From assembly GCF_051622035.1 (NCBI RefSeq), contig NC_135366.1, positions 9,083,001 to 9,147,000 on the forward strand: DNA of 64,000 nt. The letters run 5' to 3'. This document shows, piece by piece, positions 1-12,100 of the stretch. The notes below the pieces were generated by a model. The model saw nothing but the letters and a program-made list of their open reading frames with translations, was not told where the DNA came from and searched no databases. The DNA comes from Arctopsyche grandis. Taxonomy: Eukaryota; Arthropoda; Insecta; Trichoptera; Hydropsychidae. The first letter of the stretch is position 1; each line of letters starts with the position of its first letter. The position numbers were made by a program, and so were the translations under genes.

Positions 1-980
1 AGTAAAAATATGAACCGTTTGTTAACTGTTGCTTCTATTTGTATCTGTTAGCCGGTTTTGATATTTATTTTTAATGAGGAAAAGATCTTTCACAAATGAG
101 AACCACTGCTATAGGTTATTTTTCGTGAATGCGTCTGAAATATAATTCTGAAAATTCAAATTATAATATGATAAAAAATATGGATTAAGCAAAAACAATA
201 CATCATGTACTCTGAAGCAATAAAACAATAAATATCGTTATCAGTACACATAATTCATTATACTCGAATTGATATCAGATAGAATATTCCGACACAGTTG
301 GATTGCAGTGCTAAATTTTATAAATATTGTAGTCAAACGTGATGATTCATGTGATTGAAATGTTCTGTATGCATGAATGAACTACGTATATATATATTCT
401 CTCCATTATATTTCATAAATTACTGCTTAGACTTCATATTTTTTAAAGTACATAGAAATATTTATGTAAATTTTCAATAAGATTTTTATACAAAATTATA
501 TAACACTAGTGTTGTTGTATTAAATATCATCTCACGGGTGTTGGCATATTAAGTTATTAAATAAAAAAAAATTAAAAGAAATGTGTCGGTCCTGTGTTTG
601 ATCCACAGGCGGTCGAATTATTTTCAAATAGCTTTTAAATATATTTAATTTAATATTTATATTTAATTGTTTAATATGAAAAAAAAATGGTAAAAACTAC
701 CTACCTACCTCAATATAAACAATATAAAACACCAATTGAAAAAAAATATATATAAATTAATTAATTAAATAAATTTTCAATAGATGGCGCTAAATGCTCA
801 GAGACTTAGCGCCGTCTATTAGTAGCAAACAGTATATATAGAAGTTTTTTCTTTTATTATTATATTCGTATACGTTTTGTTGGCAGTGGTTTAGCTGTGA
901 CGTACATATGTATGTCGAATCGAAACTATTATTATAATAAGGCGAGCGTTATCTCAGACAGACAGTCGGACACACAGAAT
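1..980. other. AT-rich intergenic leader, no gene
   Basis: No coding potential is recognisable here. The stretch is AT-rich with short microsatellite-like runs. Around 781-828 there is an inverted repeat with about 14-bp arms (ATAGATGGCGCTAA and its near reverse complement). A TATA-like string, TATATATAG, follows near 833-841. The block from 781 to 980 could be a fragment of an element with its own promoter, but I could not find both ends. Confidence 0.4.
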
Positions 981-995
981 AGTGATATTATATAC

Positions 996-1319
996 GGGTC
1001 TACCTCACGGGCTCGAATGTGAAACGCCCGAAAACGCAAATATCGGAAGGCAAAGATCGAAAATCGAAAGATCTTAAGTCGAAAGATCAAAAAAAAAGGG
1101 TGCATGGTAAACGGTACATACTCACTTAATTTGCGAGAGCAGGATACAACAGGAACAAGAGGAACAGGCTTTTCCTCCCGTATTCTGCGCGCGCACCTTA
1201 ATTTTTACCATGCACCCTTTTTTTTTGATCTTTCGACTTAAGATCTTTCGATTTTCGATCTTTGCCTTCCGATATTTACGTTTTCGGGCGTTTCACATTT
1301 GGGCCCGTCACGGAGACCG
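996..1319. mobile_element. Foldback MITE, family A copy 1
   Basis: A 324-bp palindromic element with two arms of about 115 bp. Each starts GGGTCTAC or CGGTCTCC and runs through GTGAAACGCCCGAAAACG to a shared GGGTGCATGGTAAA. It is flanked by a perfect 9-bp direct repeat ATTATATAC (987-995 and 1320-1328). It carries no ORF. Long terminal inverted repeats (TIRs) with a 9-bp target-site duplication fit a non-autonomous Mutator-like (MULE) element; that superfamily label is inference. It lies about 330 bp upstream of the myosin start codon. Other copies: 22056-22334 and 28384-28777. Confidence 0.85.
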
Positions 1320-1648
1320 ATTATATACATATATGATTAAAAAATGATGTTTGTAATTTATATAATTTATAATATATTTTAGTAAGAATTCAACAAATAT
1401 GCCAGTAAATTACGTTAATATACTAATCTCGATAATGATATCGCTTCAACATATCCATTTATTGCACACTGACACAATAGCTATGATTGTCGAATAGATA
1501 TGTAGAATACATAGATAAATCCATCAGTTTGATAAGTCTAATCAAGGGATGACGCTGATAAATTCTTTTTAGTTATTCACATAGAACGGTATGGAGTTGT
1601 CGATAATTCCAAATAATTAATGTTAATATTTCGGTGAAAAAACTAAAT

Positions 1649-4600
1649 ATGGCGGATTCAAAAGCTGCCATGGTAATTGATTTCCTATTAAATAATATGT
1701 ACATATTCAACACGGTGACTGAGAGTTTAATCAGTGTTTTGTTTTTGTGATTTAAGGGTGAATATATTTGGATCAAACCCATCCAACAGGATGAGTTTGA
1801 ACTACCCAGAGGATGTAAAGTGATAAAATCCGATGGTAAGAAATTTATCGTTCAGGATGACGATGGCAAAGATTTCACCGTATCGTTTGACCAGGTAATG
1901 AAATCCATGCATGCGACATCTATTAGAGGCGTTGAAGATATGATAACCCTCAGTGAACTGCAAGAGTATGCTATTTTGAAAAACTTACACATGCGATACA
2001 AAAAGCAGCTCATATATGTGCGTAGTTTTCAATTATTATTTATTTTTATGGAAAAATCTATTTTGAAGTCTTATATATAGGCTTTGTTTCATTTTAGACA
2101 TACACAGGTTCTATGCTTGTTGCTATTAATCCTTATGAGATATTACCTATTTATACGGGTGAACAACTACAACAATATCAAGGAAAGAAAATTGGAGAAA
2201 AGCCGCCACATATTTTTGCAATTGGAGATGCTTGTTATACCGAAATGAAAGATAATGCTGAAAATCAGTGTATTGTTATAAGGTATGTGTAATATGCAAT
2301 TGAATAAGTTTGAATTGCATGCTTGAGACATTTTAGATATTGTTACTTTGAGCTTAATATTTTATTTCTATATTAATAGTTTTTTTTTTACATTAACTTA
2401 AGTTGTTACTAAATCTTGCAGTGGTGAAAGTGGTGCTGGAAAAACAGAAAGTACTAAATTAATCCTTCAATATTTAGCCATGGTGAGCGGGAAGCATTCA
2501 TGGATTGAGCAGCAAATTCAAGAGACTAATCCAATATTAGAAGCTTTCGGCAATGCTAAAACGGTCCGCAACGATAACTCTTCAAGATTTGGAAAATATA
2601 TTCACATAAATTTTAGCAACAAAGGTACCATTGATGGAGCCAAAATTGAACAATACCTTCTCGAGAAATCTAGAATTGTTTCACAGAACTTGGGGGAGAG
2701 AAACTACCATATATTTTACTGCCTATTAGCTGGTATTTCTTCAGAAGAGAGAAAACGCTTGGAACTTTCAGATGCATCAAATTACGAGTATTTAAAAGGT
2801 GGAAAAACACTTGTGTGTGAGAGTCGAAATGATTCCTCCGACTTCAAAGATGTCAGAGCTGCTATGAAGGTGTTGAATTTTTCTGATGAAGAAATATTCA
2901 GCATTTTTCAATTGCTAGCTGCCATTCTTCATATGGGAAATATAAAATATAAATCTACGACTGTTCAAAATTTGGAAGCATGTGAAGTTACCGATGGTGC
3001 TAACTCTTCTAGAATTGCATCTATGCTCGGTGTCAATAAATCATTATTGATTGATGTGTTGACGAAGAAAACCATCAAGATCCAAGGGGAACTTGTAATA
3101 ACATCGCTTTCTAAACAGACCGCTTTGGAAACGCGCGATTCTTTTGTAAAAGGAATTTATGGCCAAATTTTCATTAAGATAGTCGAAAGGATAAACAATA
3201 CAATATACAAGCAGAATGTGAAGTCAGCTAATATCATTGGCGTTTTGGATATTTTCGGCTTTGAAAATTTTACGAAAAACAGTTTCGAACAACTTTGTAT
3301 TAATTATGCCAACGAAAATCTACAACAGTTTTTTGTGAAGCATATATTCAAAATGGAACAAGAGGAGTATACAAAAGAGGGTATAAAATGGGTGAACATT
3401 CAATACGTCGACAATCACGAATTGCTTCAAGTGATCGGTACACAAAATATGAACATCATGTCGCTTATCGATGATGAGTCTAAATTTCCCAAAGGAACCG
3501 ATCTAACGATGTTGAGTAAACTTCACTCAACACATGGTACAAAGCCAATGTATCTCAAACCGAAATCTGATCATACGCACATGTTTGGCGTGAAGCATTT
3601 TGCCGGAAATGTTACTTACGACGTTGAAGGTATAATAAAAAAATAGTTATAATAATAAAATAGACTTGATTTACTCTAATTATTAATATCATTAATAATT
3701 TTTACAGGATTTTTAGATAAAAATAGAGATTCTTTCAGTTCAGATATACGTGCTCTTATAAAGCAATCAAGCAATGTATGGTTGAAAGATTTGTTTGGTG
3801 AAATTTTGAATGACGTTGATGGTGGTAGAAAACAACTGACTCTATCCACGCAGTTTAGAACATCTTTGGATAACTTGATGAAGTCTTTGTATGCGTGCCA
3901 TCCATTTTTCATTCGTTGTATAAAACCGAATGAATTAAAAAAACCAAGGGTAATTAAAAAAATCGTTTTATGTTTTAATTATTTATTTAAATCCACTAAT
4001 ATTCAATGAAATTGTATTTTATATTTTAGATATTTGATCATAGCTTGTGTGTAAGGCAATTACGGTATGCCGGGATGATGGAAACGGCCCGTATACGTAG
4101 CGCTGGATTTCCAATTCGACACACCTTTCACGATTTTGTCAATCGCTATCGTATACTAGCAAATAACATCTCACCTGCTCATAAAGGAGATTGTAAAGTG
4201 TCGGCAGAAAAAATTTGCAAAACCGTTTTGCCTAATCAAGACGAGTATCAAATTGGTAATACAAAAGTGTTTTTGAAGGATTTCCATGACGCCTTCTTGG
4301 AGGAAACTCGAGAAAAAATGCTCGAGAAATATATTCTGTTGATCCAAAGGAATATCAAGAGGTGGATATACAGACGTCGTTTCCTTCAATTACGAGCTGC
4401 TGCTATTATTGTACAGAAGCGTTGGCGTGCTCGAGGATATCGTCAGTGGTATTTGACGATGAAACAGGGCTACCTAAGAATGCAGGCTTCTATTCGTTCC
4501 AGACAGCTCACAGCAGAATTTAATTATAAGAGGAAACAAATAGTCAAAGTTCAAGCCCTTGTTAAGGGTCATTTAATTAGAAAAATGATCAAAGAAAAAG

Positions 4601-7600
4601 GATCTTATCTTAAAAAGCAAAAATTGTTACTTCTTAATAAGAGAGATGAAGAAATTGCAGACATGAAAAATTCAGGTGTGGCTGATTACGAACGCAAGGC
4701 TACAGATAATCATGAGAAACGTGTGAACTTACTATTCAAAAATGTTTGGTTCTCTAATGCACACGATGCACATAATATGCCAACTAAAAGGAATGCTCAA
4801 GTTGATGGTAGATATGTGGATGATGTATTCATGTTCCTTCAAGATTCTTCAGATTTGCCTAAATCGGTATCTATATACATGTATATTACGACATTATTGT
4901 GATTTTTATGTTGCATTTTAGTTAGCTCTAATCATTATTTTTATTCCAGGGTATTGATCAAAATAATGTAATAGCTATGGAGATTCCCGAAGAAAAAGTT
5001 GAGGATTTGTCCGAATATGACTTTAGAAAGTTTGCTGCTACTTATTTCACCGGTAATAGTAGTTATCAGTATTCTAGACGAGCTTTAAAACGGTCTTTAT
5101 TAGAGGGAGAAAGTGAATTTATCGGAAACGTGCTGTGGCCAGCAGCAGGAGCACTTTGGACTGCATTACTAAGGTTTATGGGTGATCTTCCGGAGCCTAG
5201 AGATGTAGGAGAACCTGAATTAGTGCCTGTTATGACGAAGTTGGTAGAAACCATTGGAAAGTCATATGCGTCTAACTCTTCTCAAATACAGGTTATATCA
5301 TAAATTTATGTTAAATTTTATTTAAACTTTTGGCTGGATTATAACGATTTTGTATTAATTATATGTAGAATTTGAATCCTGACACAAAAAACATGACAAA
5401 AGAAAATCGCCAAAAACTAATAAATATGACGTTAAAGAGACAAAACAAGATAAAAGATGAACTACGTCGAGGATTTATGGAAGATGAACAGACCAATGAT
5501 TTTTATGAGAAATGGTTGAACTCTAGAAGGACAACGAACCTTGAAAAACTTCATTTTATTATTGGTCATGGTATTTTGAGGCCAGAACTTAGGTGCTTTC
5601 ATTTGATATTGCCTTCTATTTATTTTACTTACACATTTTGTATCAAGTGTAATATTAAAATAAAATTTCAGAGATGAACTATATTGTCAATTATGCAAAC
5701 AACTTTCAAACAACCCTTCAAAGCCGTCTCACGCCCGTGGATGGATTCTTATGTCTTTGTATGTTGGATGTTTCGCTCCTAGCGATCGATTTGTGAAATA
5801 TTTGAGAGCATTCATTCGAAGTGGTCCGCCTGGCTACGCTCCTTATTGCGAGGGTCGTCTCAATCGAACATTGAAAAATGGAGCTAGAACTCAACCACCC
5901 AGTTGGATAGAGCTCCAAACTACGAAATCTAAAACGCCAATTTCTTTAAGCATCACTTTCATGGACAATTCTTCCAGAGTCATCGAAGCCGACTCAGCAT
6001 CTACGGCTGAGGAAGTTTGCCACCAAATAGCCGATCATGTTGGGATCGTTGATACATTTGGCTTCTCTATATTCATCAATCTTTTTGATAAAGTTTTATC
6101 ATTAGGTAGCGAAGGTGATCACATCATGGATGCAATTTCTCAATGTGAGCAATATGCTAAAGAACAGGGAGGAAATGAAAAAGGCGCCCCGTGGAAACTC
6201 TACTTTAGAAAAGAAATATTCTCACCTTGGCATAATCCTATCGAAGATTCCGTTGCGACAGATTTAATATTCCATCAGATCGTAAGAGGTGTGAAATATG
6301 GGGAATATAGATGTAATACAGAAAATGATATAGCTATGATCGCGGCGCAGCAATACTACATAGAATACGGCAAACAAATGGACGATCAAATTTTACATAA
6401 ACTTGTTAATAATTATGTACCCAATCATTTCTTAAAAGCTGGAGACAAAGCTATTGTTAAGTGGGAAAATCTAATTAAAACTGCATTCAAAAGCAGCAAC
6501 AGTATAAAAAACGGCGTAGATCCATTACATTGCAAGGAGGACATAGTTATTTTCGCCAAATTAAATTGGCCCATTCTATTCTCTCGTTTCTTTGAAGCTA
6601 TACGTGTAAAAGGATCGTCAGTGACAAAAGATAATATTATCATTGCTGTGAACTGGACTGGAATTTTCATAGTCGACGACCAAGAACAAATCCTTTTAGA
6701 ATTGTCATATGTTGAGATAACTTATGTTGGATTTGTAAAAGATGAAAAGTCCAGATTTGGTAATTTTATACTGAAAACAATACAAAAAGAAGAATTGGTC
6801 TTTCAAAGTATGGACGCTCAAGAATTGAGTGATTTAGTCATATTTTTAATAGAGGGATTAAAGAAGCGATCATTGTATGTAATAGCACAGAATGATTACA
6901 AGGGAACCGACTCTTCTAGTTTCTTAACATTGAAGAAAGGTGATTTGATTACTTTGGTGAATGACTGTACTGGGGATATAGTTATGACAGCAACATGGGG
7001 CAATGGTGAATGCAATGGAGTTCAAGGTCTATTCCCGACAGATCAAATATACATTTTACCAACAATGACAATGCCTCCCCAAAATATTTTATCACAATTT
7101 AAGAAAGATGGTGCATTCGATAACCAAAAATCGAAGCCTTCTATTTACTCTACAGTACAGCGGAAAAAGATGCACACCCTACAGAAATATTCTCAGGATA
7201 ATTTCAGATCAGGTCAAGCTATTCACGTTGGTACAGTTTCAAAAGCCACCAGCATCGCATCTATCAAAAAATCTGGCACTGAAGAATTGTGGAGACATAG
7301 TAGGGATCTACTTCGAATGCCATTGTTGGAAAAGTTACAAGGAAATCATATGTTATGTAAGGAAGCTTGTACTATTTACACTGCAATTTTGAAATATATG
7401 GGAGATATACCTGCTCCAAGGCCGAGAATAGTATCAGAGTACACAGATGAAATATTTGCTCCAGCTTTGAAACATGAACTTTTGAAGGATGAACTTTACT
7501 GTCAAATAATGAAACAACTGACTAGTAACAAAATCCAATTGAGCGAAGAGCGTGGCTGGGAGTTATTCTGGTTGATAACTGGTCTCTTCCCTTGCAGTCA

Positions 7601-8828
7601 AACTTTGCTCAAGGAAGTGAACGAGTTTTTGAAGACCAGACCACATCCTATCGCTAAAGAGTGCATACAGCGATTATTCAAAATACAGAAATGTGGACAA
7701 AGGCAATACGCTCCTTATTTGGTTGAAGTTGAAGCTATTCAGCATCGCAGCATGCAGATATATCACAAGATCTATTTCCCCGATGATACAGACGAAGCAT
7801 TTGAAGTGGAATCTACAACGAAAGCAAAGGATTTGTGTTTACATATCGCCGAAAGACTTAGCCTTAAAAATTATGACGGTTTTAGTCTATTCGTTAAGAT
7901 TGCCGATAAAGTATTTTCTGTACCTGAAAGCTATTACTTCTTCGATTTTGTGCATGAACTTATCGATTGGATGAAACAATCGCGTCCATCGAGGAATGGT
8001 AAGAAACTCAAGAAATACACTTTTTTTCTAATCAAGAATTGCTTTTATTATTTTTATTTTTTTATTTCAGCTGGCACCGCCATTCATTGTCAGTATCAAT
8101 TATTCTTCATGAAAAAATTGTGGATTAGCACAAATCCCGGCAAAGATGTGAACGCTGATGAAATATTCTATTTCCCTCAAGAGTTGCCCAAATTCTTGCG
8201 TGGATACCACAAGTGTGACCGAACGGATGCGGTGAAAATCGCCGCTCTTATTTACAGGTCACGATATGGCGACGATAAATCTCAATTAGCTGGAGCTTCT
8301 CTTCAACTTCAAGGTCTCTTGCCACCAGATCTCATTCGCTTGCAGTCGGTGAATGAGTGGAGGAAGCATATTATAGCGGCATACACGAAGGATGAAGGTA
8401 AGACGCCTGAACAAGCCAAGGAGGCTTTCTTGAAGAGCATCTACCAGTGGCCTACATTCGGCACAGCCTTCTTTGAGGTAAAACAGACAACTGACTCAGC
8501 ATATCCAGAATTTGTCATCATAGCCATCAATAAGAATGGCGTGAGCATCATACATCCTGAAAGCAAGGTAAATACCGTAACCTACCAAATAAAGTTTTTA
8601 TATTATGAACTGTTTCTTAAAAATTTATTTATCTTTTAGGAAATACTGGTTACATATCCATTTTCGGATTTATCTAATTGGTCATCGGGTAATACGTTCT
8701 TCCATATGACTCTAGGCAACTTTATGAGAGGTTCCAAATTACTCTGTGAAACATCATTAGGTTATAAGATGGACGATCTTATTTCTTCATATATTTCATA
8801 CTTCAAAACAGCAAACGATAGAAAATAA
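1649..8828 (+). CDS. Unconventional myosin VII (MyTH4-FERM myosin), 11 exons, 2111 aa
   Basis: Actin-based motor of the MyTH4-FERM class. Exons: 1649-1672, 1757-2017, 2098-2282, 2422-3629, 3708-3949, 4030-4866, 4950-5291, 5369-5592, 5672-7998, 8071-8567, 8640-8828; all junctions are GT-AG and frame-consistent. Motor: P-loop GESGAGKT at about 158-165, switch [10 protein letters not shown] at about 207-215, DIFGFE at about 433. The neck (about 737-831) has four IQ-like repeats. MyTH4-1 starts near 935, FERM-1 spans about 1180-1500, SH3 about 1508-1575, MyTH4-2 about 1640-1790, FERM-2 runs to the C-terminus. The length fits class VII. It resembles Drosophila crinkled (ck) but looks clearly diverged by eye, so it may be the second insect paralogue (Myo28B1/VIIb type). 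Family members work in bristle, stereocilium or microvillus actin bundles. The start is the only upstream in-frame ATG and gives an 8-codon first exon. Confidence 0.93.
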
Positions 8829-9076
8829 ATGTTGTAAATTTAGTAAGTATAATTTGGGGACTGCACGTCGATAGTTTTTAAAACATAGATGTATTTATAT
8901 GTTTTTTTTGTTTTTTTAAGCACAGTTTATTTAAATGAATTAAACTTGGCTTAAAGTAATATGATTTTAAATTATTATAAGAAATTAAATATTAATTACA
9001 CATATTGTAATTGCATTATTTATTATATTGATAATTAAATTTTTACATCAAATTTGTATATTTGAAAATATATTAA

Positions 9077-9087
9077 AATAAAATAAA
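9077..9087 (+). terminator. Candidate polyA signals of the myosin gene
   Basis: Two overlapping AATAAA hexamers lie at 9077-9082 and 9082-9087, about 250 bp after the myosin stop. They lie just short of the stop codon of the opposite-strand vitellogenin-like gene at 9120. For that gene, TTTATT (AATAAA on the minus strand) occurs at 9019-9024 and again near 8927. The two 3' UTRs therefore probably overlap. Confidence 0.45.
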
Positions 9088-9119
9088 TCGTTGTACAAAA
9101 ATTCATGTAGCATAACTAT

Positions 9120-12100
9120 TTAATTTAAATTATTAACACTGTCGAACACTTCATAGCACAATCCTGTGTATTGTTTGTTTTGTAGATCGAATTTTATTGT
9201 ACTCCCATCATGATATATTTGTATGACCATTCTTTGGATTTGTAAGACCAACTTATGTTCATGTCCTAAAACTTTATAATTAAACCAGGGACCGTTGTAA
9301 TAACCAGTCGCCAAATGTGAAAGCGTTTTTCCGTTCAGTATAATTTGGTAACCAACAAGTGAACGTATTTCCAGAATATCATCTTGGTATTTTATGCGAA
9401 TGGCCTGTAAATAAATGGTACAAATATAAAGTTAGTGACGTATATGTATGCATTATATGTATTTATTTAACACTTTTGTTACTTACTAATGTATCATTTA
9501 GTCTTTTGACAGATATTTCCCATTTGCACGATTCATTGCAATCAGCTGCAAGTCTTGTCCATTCGTTAGGTATTTTGTATGGAATGTGTGAATTATGAAC
9601 ATTCGTTATGTCTTCCAATCCGATTTCACATTTGTTTGTAAGTCCAATTTTATCTAGAATTGGATCTACAGTTGATGCTTGGTAACTGTAGGGTTGAACC
9701 AATCCTATCCAATATAGATTGCTCAGTGGAACCATTTCATAACGATAGCTTTCAGTTGGTGTTATTACGGATATATTGACATCTTCTGATTTTATCGGAT
9801 GGTCTACGATGAGTCTTATATTACCAGATGTAATTTTTTCACCCGTAGGATAGATTCGAACATAATAATCGGAATACATATATTTCAAGAGATCTGTAAT
9901 GGTTTCATAAATTTTGTAATAGTCTTGAGGCAACTTTTCATATCTGATATCGTATGTGTAATGACGAAGGGACGTCAACGCTGATTCACATTTATATGAA
10001 TTGAATCCTTGTTTTTCTTTGCATTCTTTGTAAATATTGCTTTCTAGTGATTTGGACATCATTTGTTCTTCTGATCTTTCACCTTTCATCGATACTTGTA
10101 AAATTGTTTGATTTTTAACACATTTATTGTCGACGCTATTGCTTGCATAAAATATCCAATTCCCAGTGATATTTTCATTTTCTATTGTTTGTTTGCCTTC
10201 TATGCATATATTATCATTTTCCATATCTGGCTTCGAGCTTGTTAGATGGATATTGATGTTTGAAACTTTTGTGCCGACGATTTCTGATACGATGTTAATG
10301 TCCCATGACTTCATCAATTTATCTCCTTTTCTGATATTGTAAGTGGTTTTTAAGTTAACTTTTTTGTTTTCATTGTCCGTGTCTTCTATAGAAGTGTGTA
10401 TGGAAATGTCTGAATGCGTTGCCTGATGTGTCGAACTTGGCGTGTATTTAAATCCTAAGCCGCACATTCCCGATTCCGGTGAAACTATAAGATACTCATG
10501 CCAATGTTTTAGCGCTATTAATGTTTTGAAGAATGGATACTCTTCCGTGTAGCTGTTTTCATTGCTTGTGAATATCTTTTTCCAATAATCCAAACGAATA
10601 GGTGACACATCTCGCTCACAGTCAAACACTGCATATTGACAATTTAGTCCGGTATTTTCATTGTCCGATTCCCAGATGATTTTCTATACGAAAAATAAAA
10701 AAAATGTATATACAAATATGTTAATTAGAACACTTATTATTGTATTATAATATAGGCTGACCATATTTCTTTGTAATGAAAACGGGGTGTTGGGATGTGA
10801 AAAATAGTAAAATAATGAAAAAGCGATCGATTAGTTACTAATCGATCGTACACAAGCAATAGTAGGTTCATAGTTTTAATTAAAAAGTGAGACAAAATAG
10901 AAACTGGCGGGATGGCTATGAAATATGAGAAAAAAAATGGGACTATCCAATTCAAAATGAGTCGTATGATCAGCCTATATTAATAATAACTCAAATATGT
11001 ACATATATACATATGTTACAGTTGAAGCGTATCTCCCTGTTGTAATATCTAATATTGGCTAGTTGTAATGGTTCGGTGATTACTAGTCAAATGTGAACCG
11101 GTCACAGGACAACCGGTCGCTCTAGATCGATCACACGTGATCACCCGTCACCCTAAAACTGGTCACGAGAAAACTGGTCACACCCATAAATTAAAAATTG
11201 GTTGAATTTTTGGGTGTGATCAGTTTTTTCGTGACCAGTTTTCTCGTTACCAGTTTTCTCGTGACCAGTTTTAGTGTGACGGGTGATCACGTGTGACCTA
11301 GGGCGACCGGTTGTCCTGTGACTGGTTCACATATGACTAGTAGTCCGTTTACCGTTGGAATATATTCCATCTAACCTGGTATCAACTACAGTCATATGTA
11401 GTTGAAGTGTATTTTCGATTGTAATATATTTTGACTAGATATAATTTACTAGTTGAATTATATTCGAATATGAATGACCTAAAATGTCAGTTGGAATATA
11501 TTACAACTGAAAATAAACTTCGACTGTAACATATATATGTATACATATATCTTAATTTAATTTACCTTTTTGCGATGTTCTTTTCCTTTTGTAACTATGG
11601 TTACTGGCTTGCATGTGGGACACATTTTTTCAAGCTCATCATTTCCATTGTCATTGTAAATATAAACTTGACTGTGTACGTGTGATTGGAAGCCAGAATC
11701 AGTTAAATTGTCTTGTAATTTATGGTGCAAAGAGGCTTTTAAACTCTTCTGCTCTAAGTTGTAACTTATATCCGTATCAAAAGGTATATGTGCATCCAGC
11801 ACGTGTATCCTTCGGCTTCCGTGCCACAAGTCGGCAATGGGATTATATACAGACATACCATACCGCTGATGATACCACCAAACGGTATCATATCGAATTT
11901 TAGTCGTCAGTGCTCGTTTATACTGAGACATTACTAAATCAAATGAATATTTGGTTTTTTTGATAGTTGGCATCTCAACATACAAAATTACTGGTACTCC
12001 AATATCAGTTGGTATAATGACTTCTCCATTGACGATCTGCTCAATTTGATATGATGTAGTTTTGGAATATTTTTTAAGTATATTCCCTCTGTTGTTCCAC

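Noticed and set aside
8002-8070. Coding extension of the myosin protein through 7999-8070
   Set aside because: The open frame is a short intron with good splice sites and a T-rich 3' end; its translation is low-complexity hydrophobic and not part of FERM domains.
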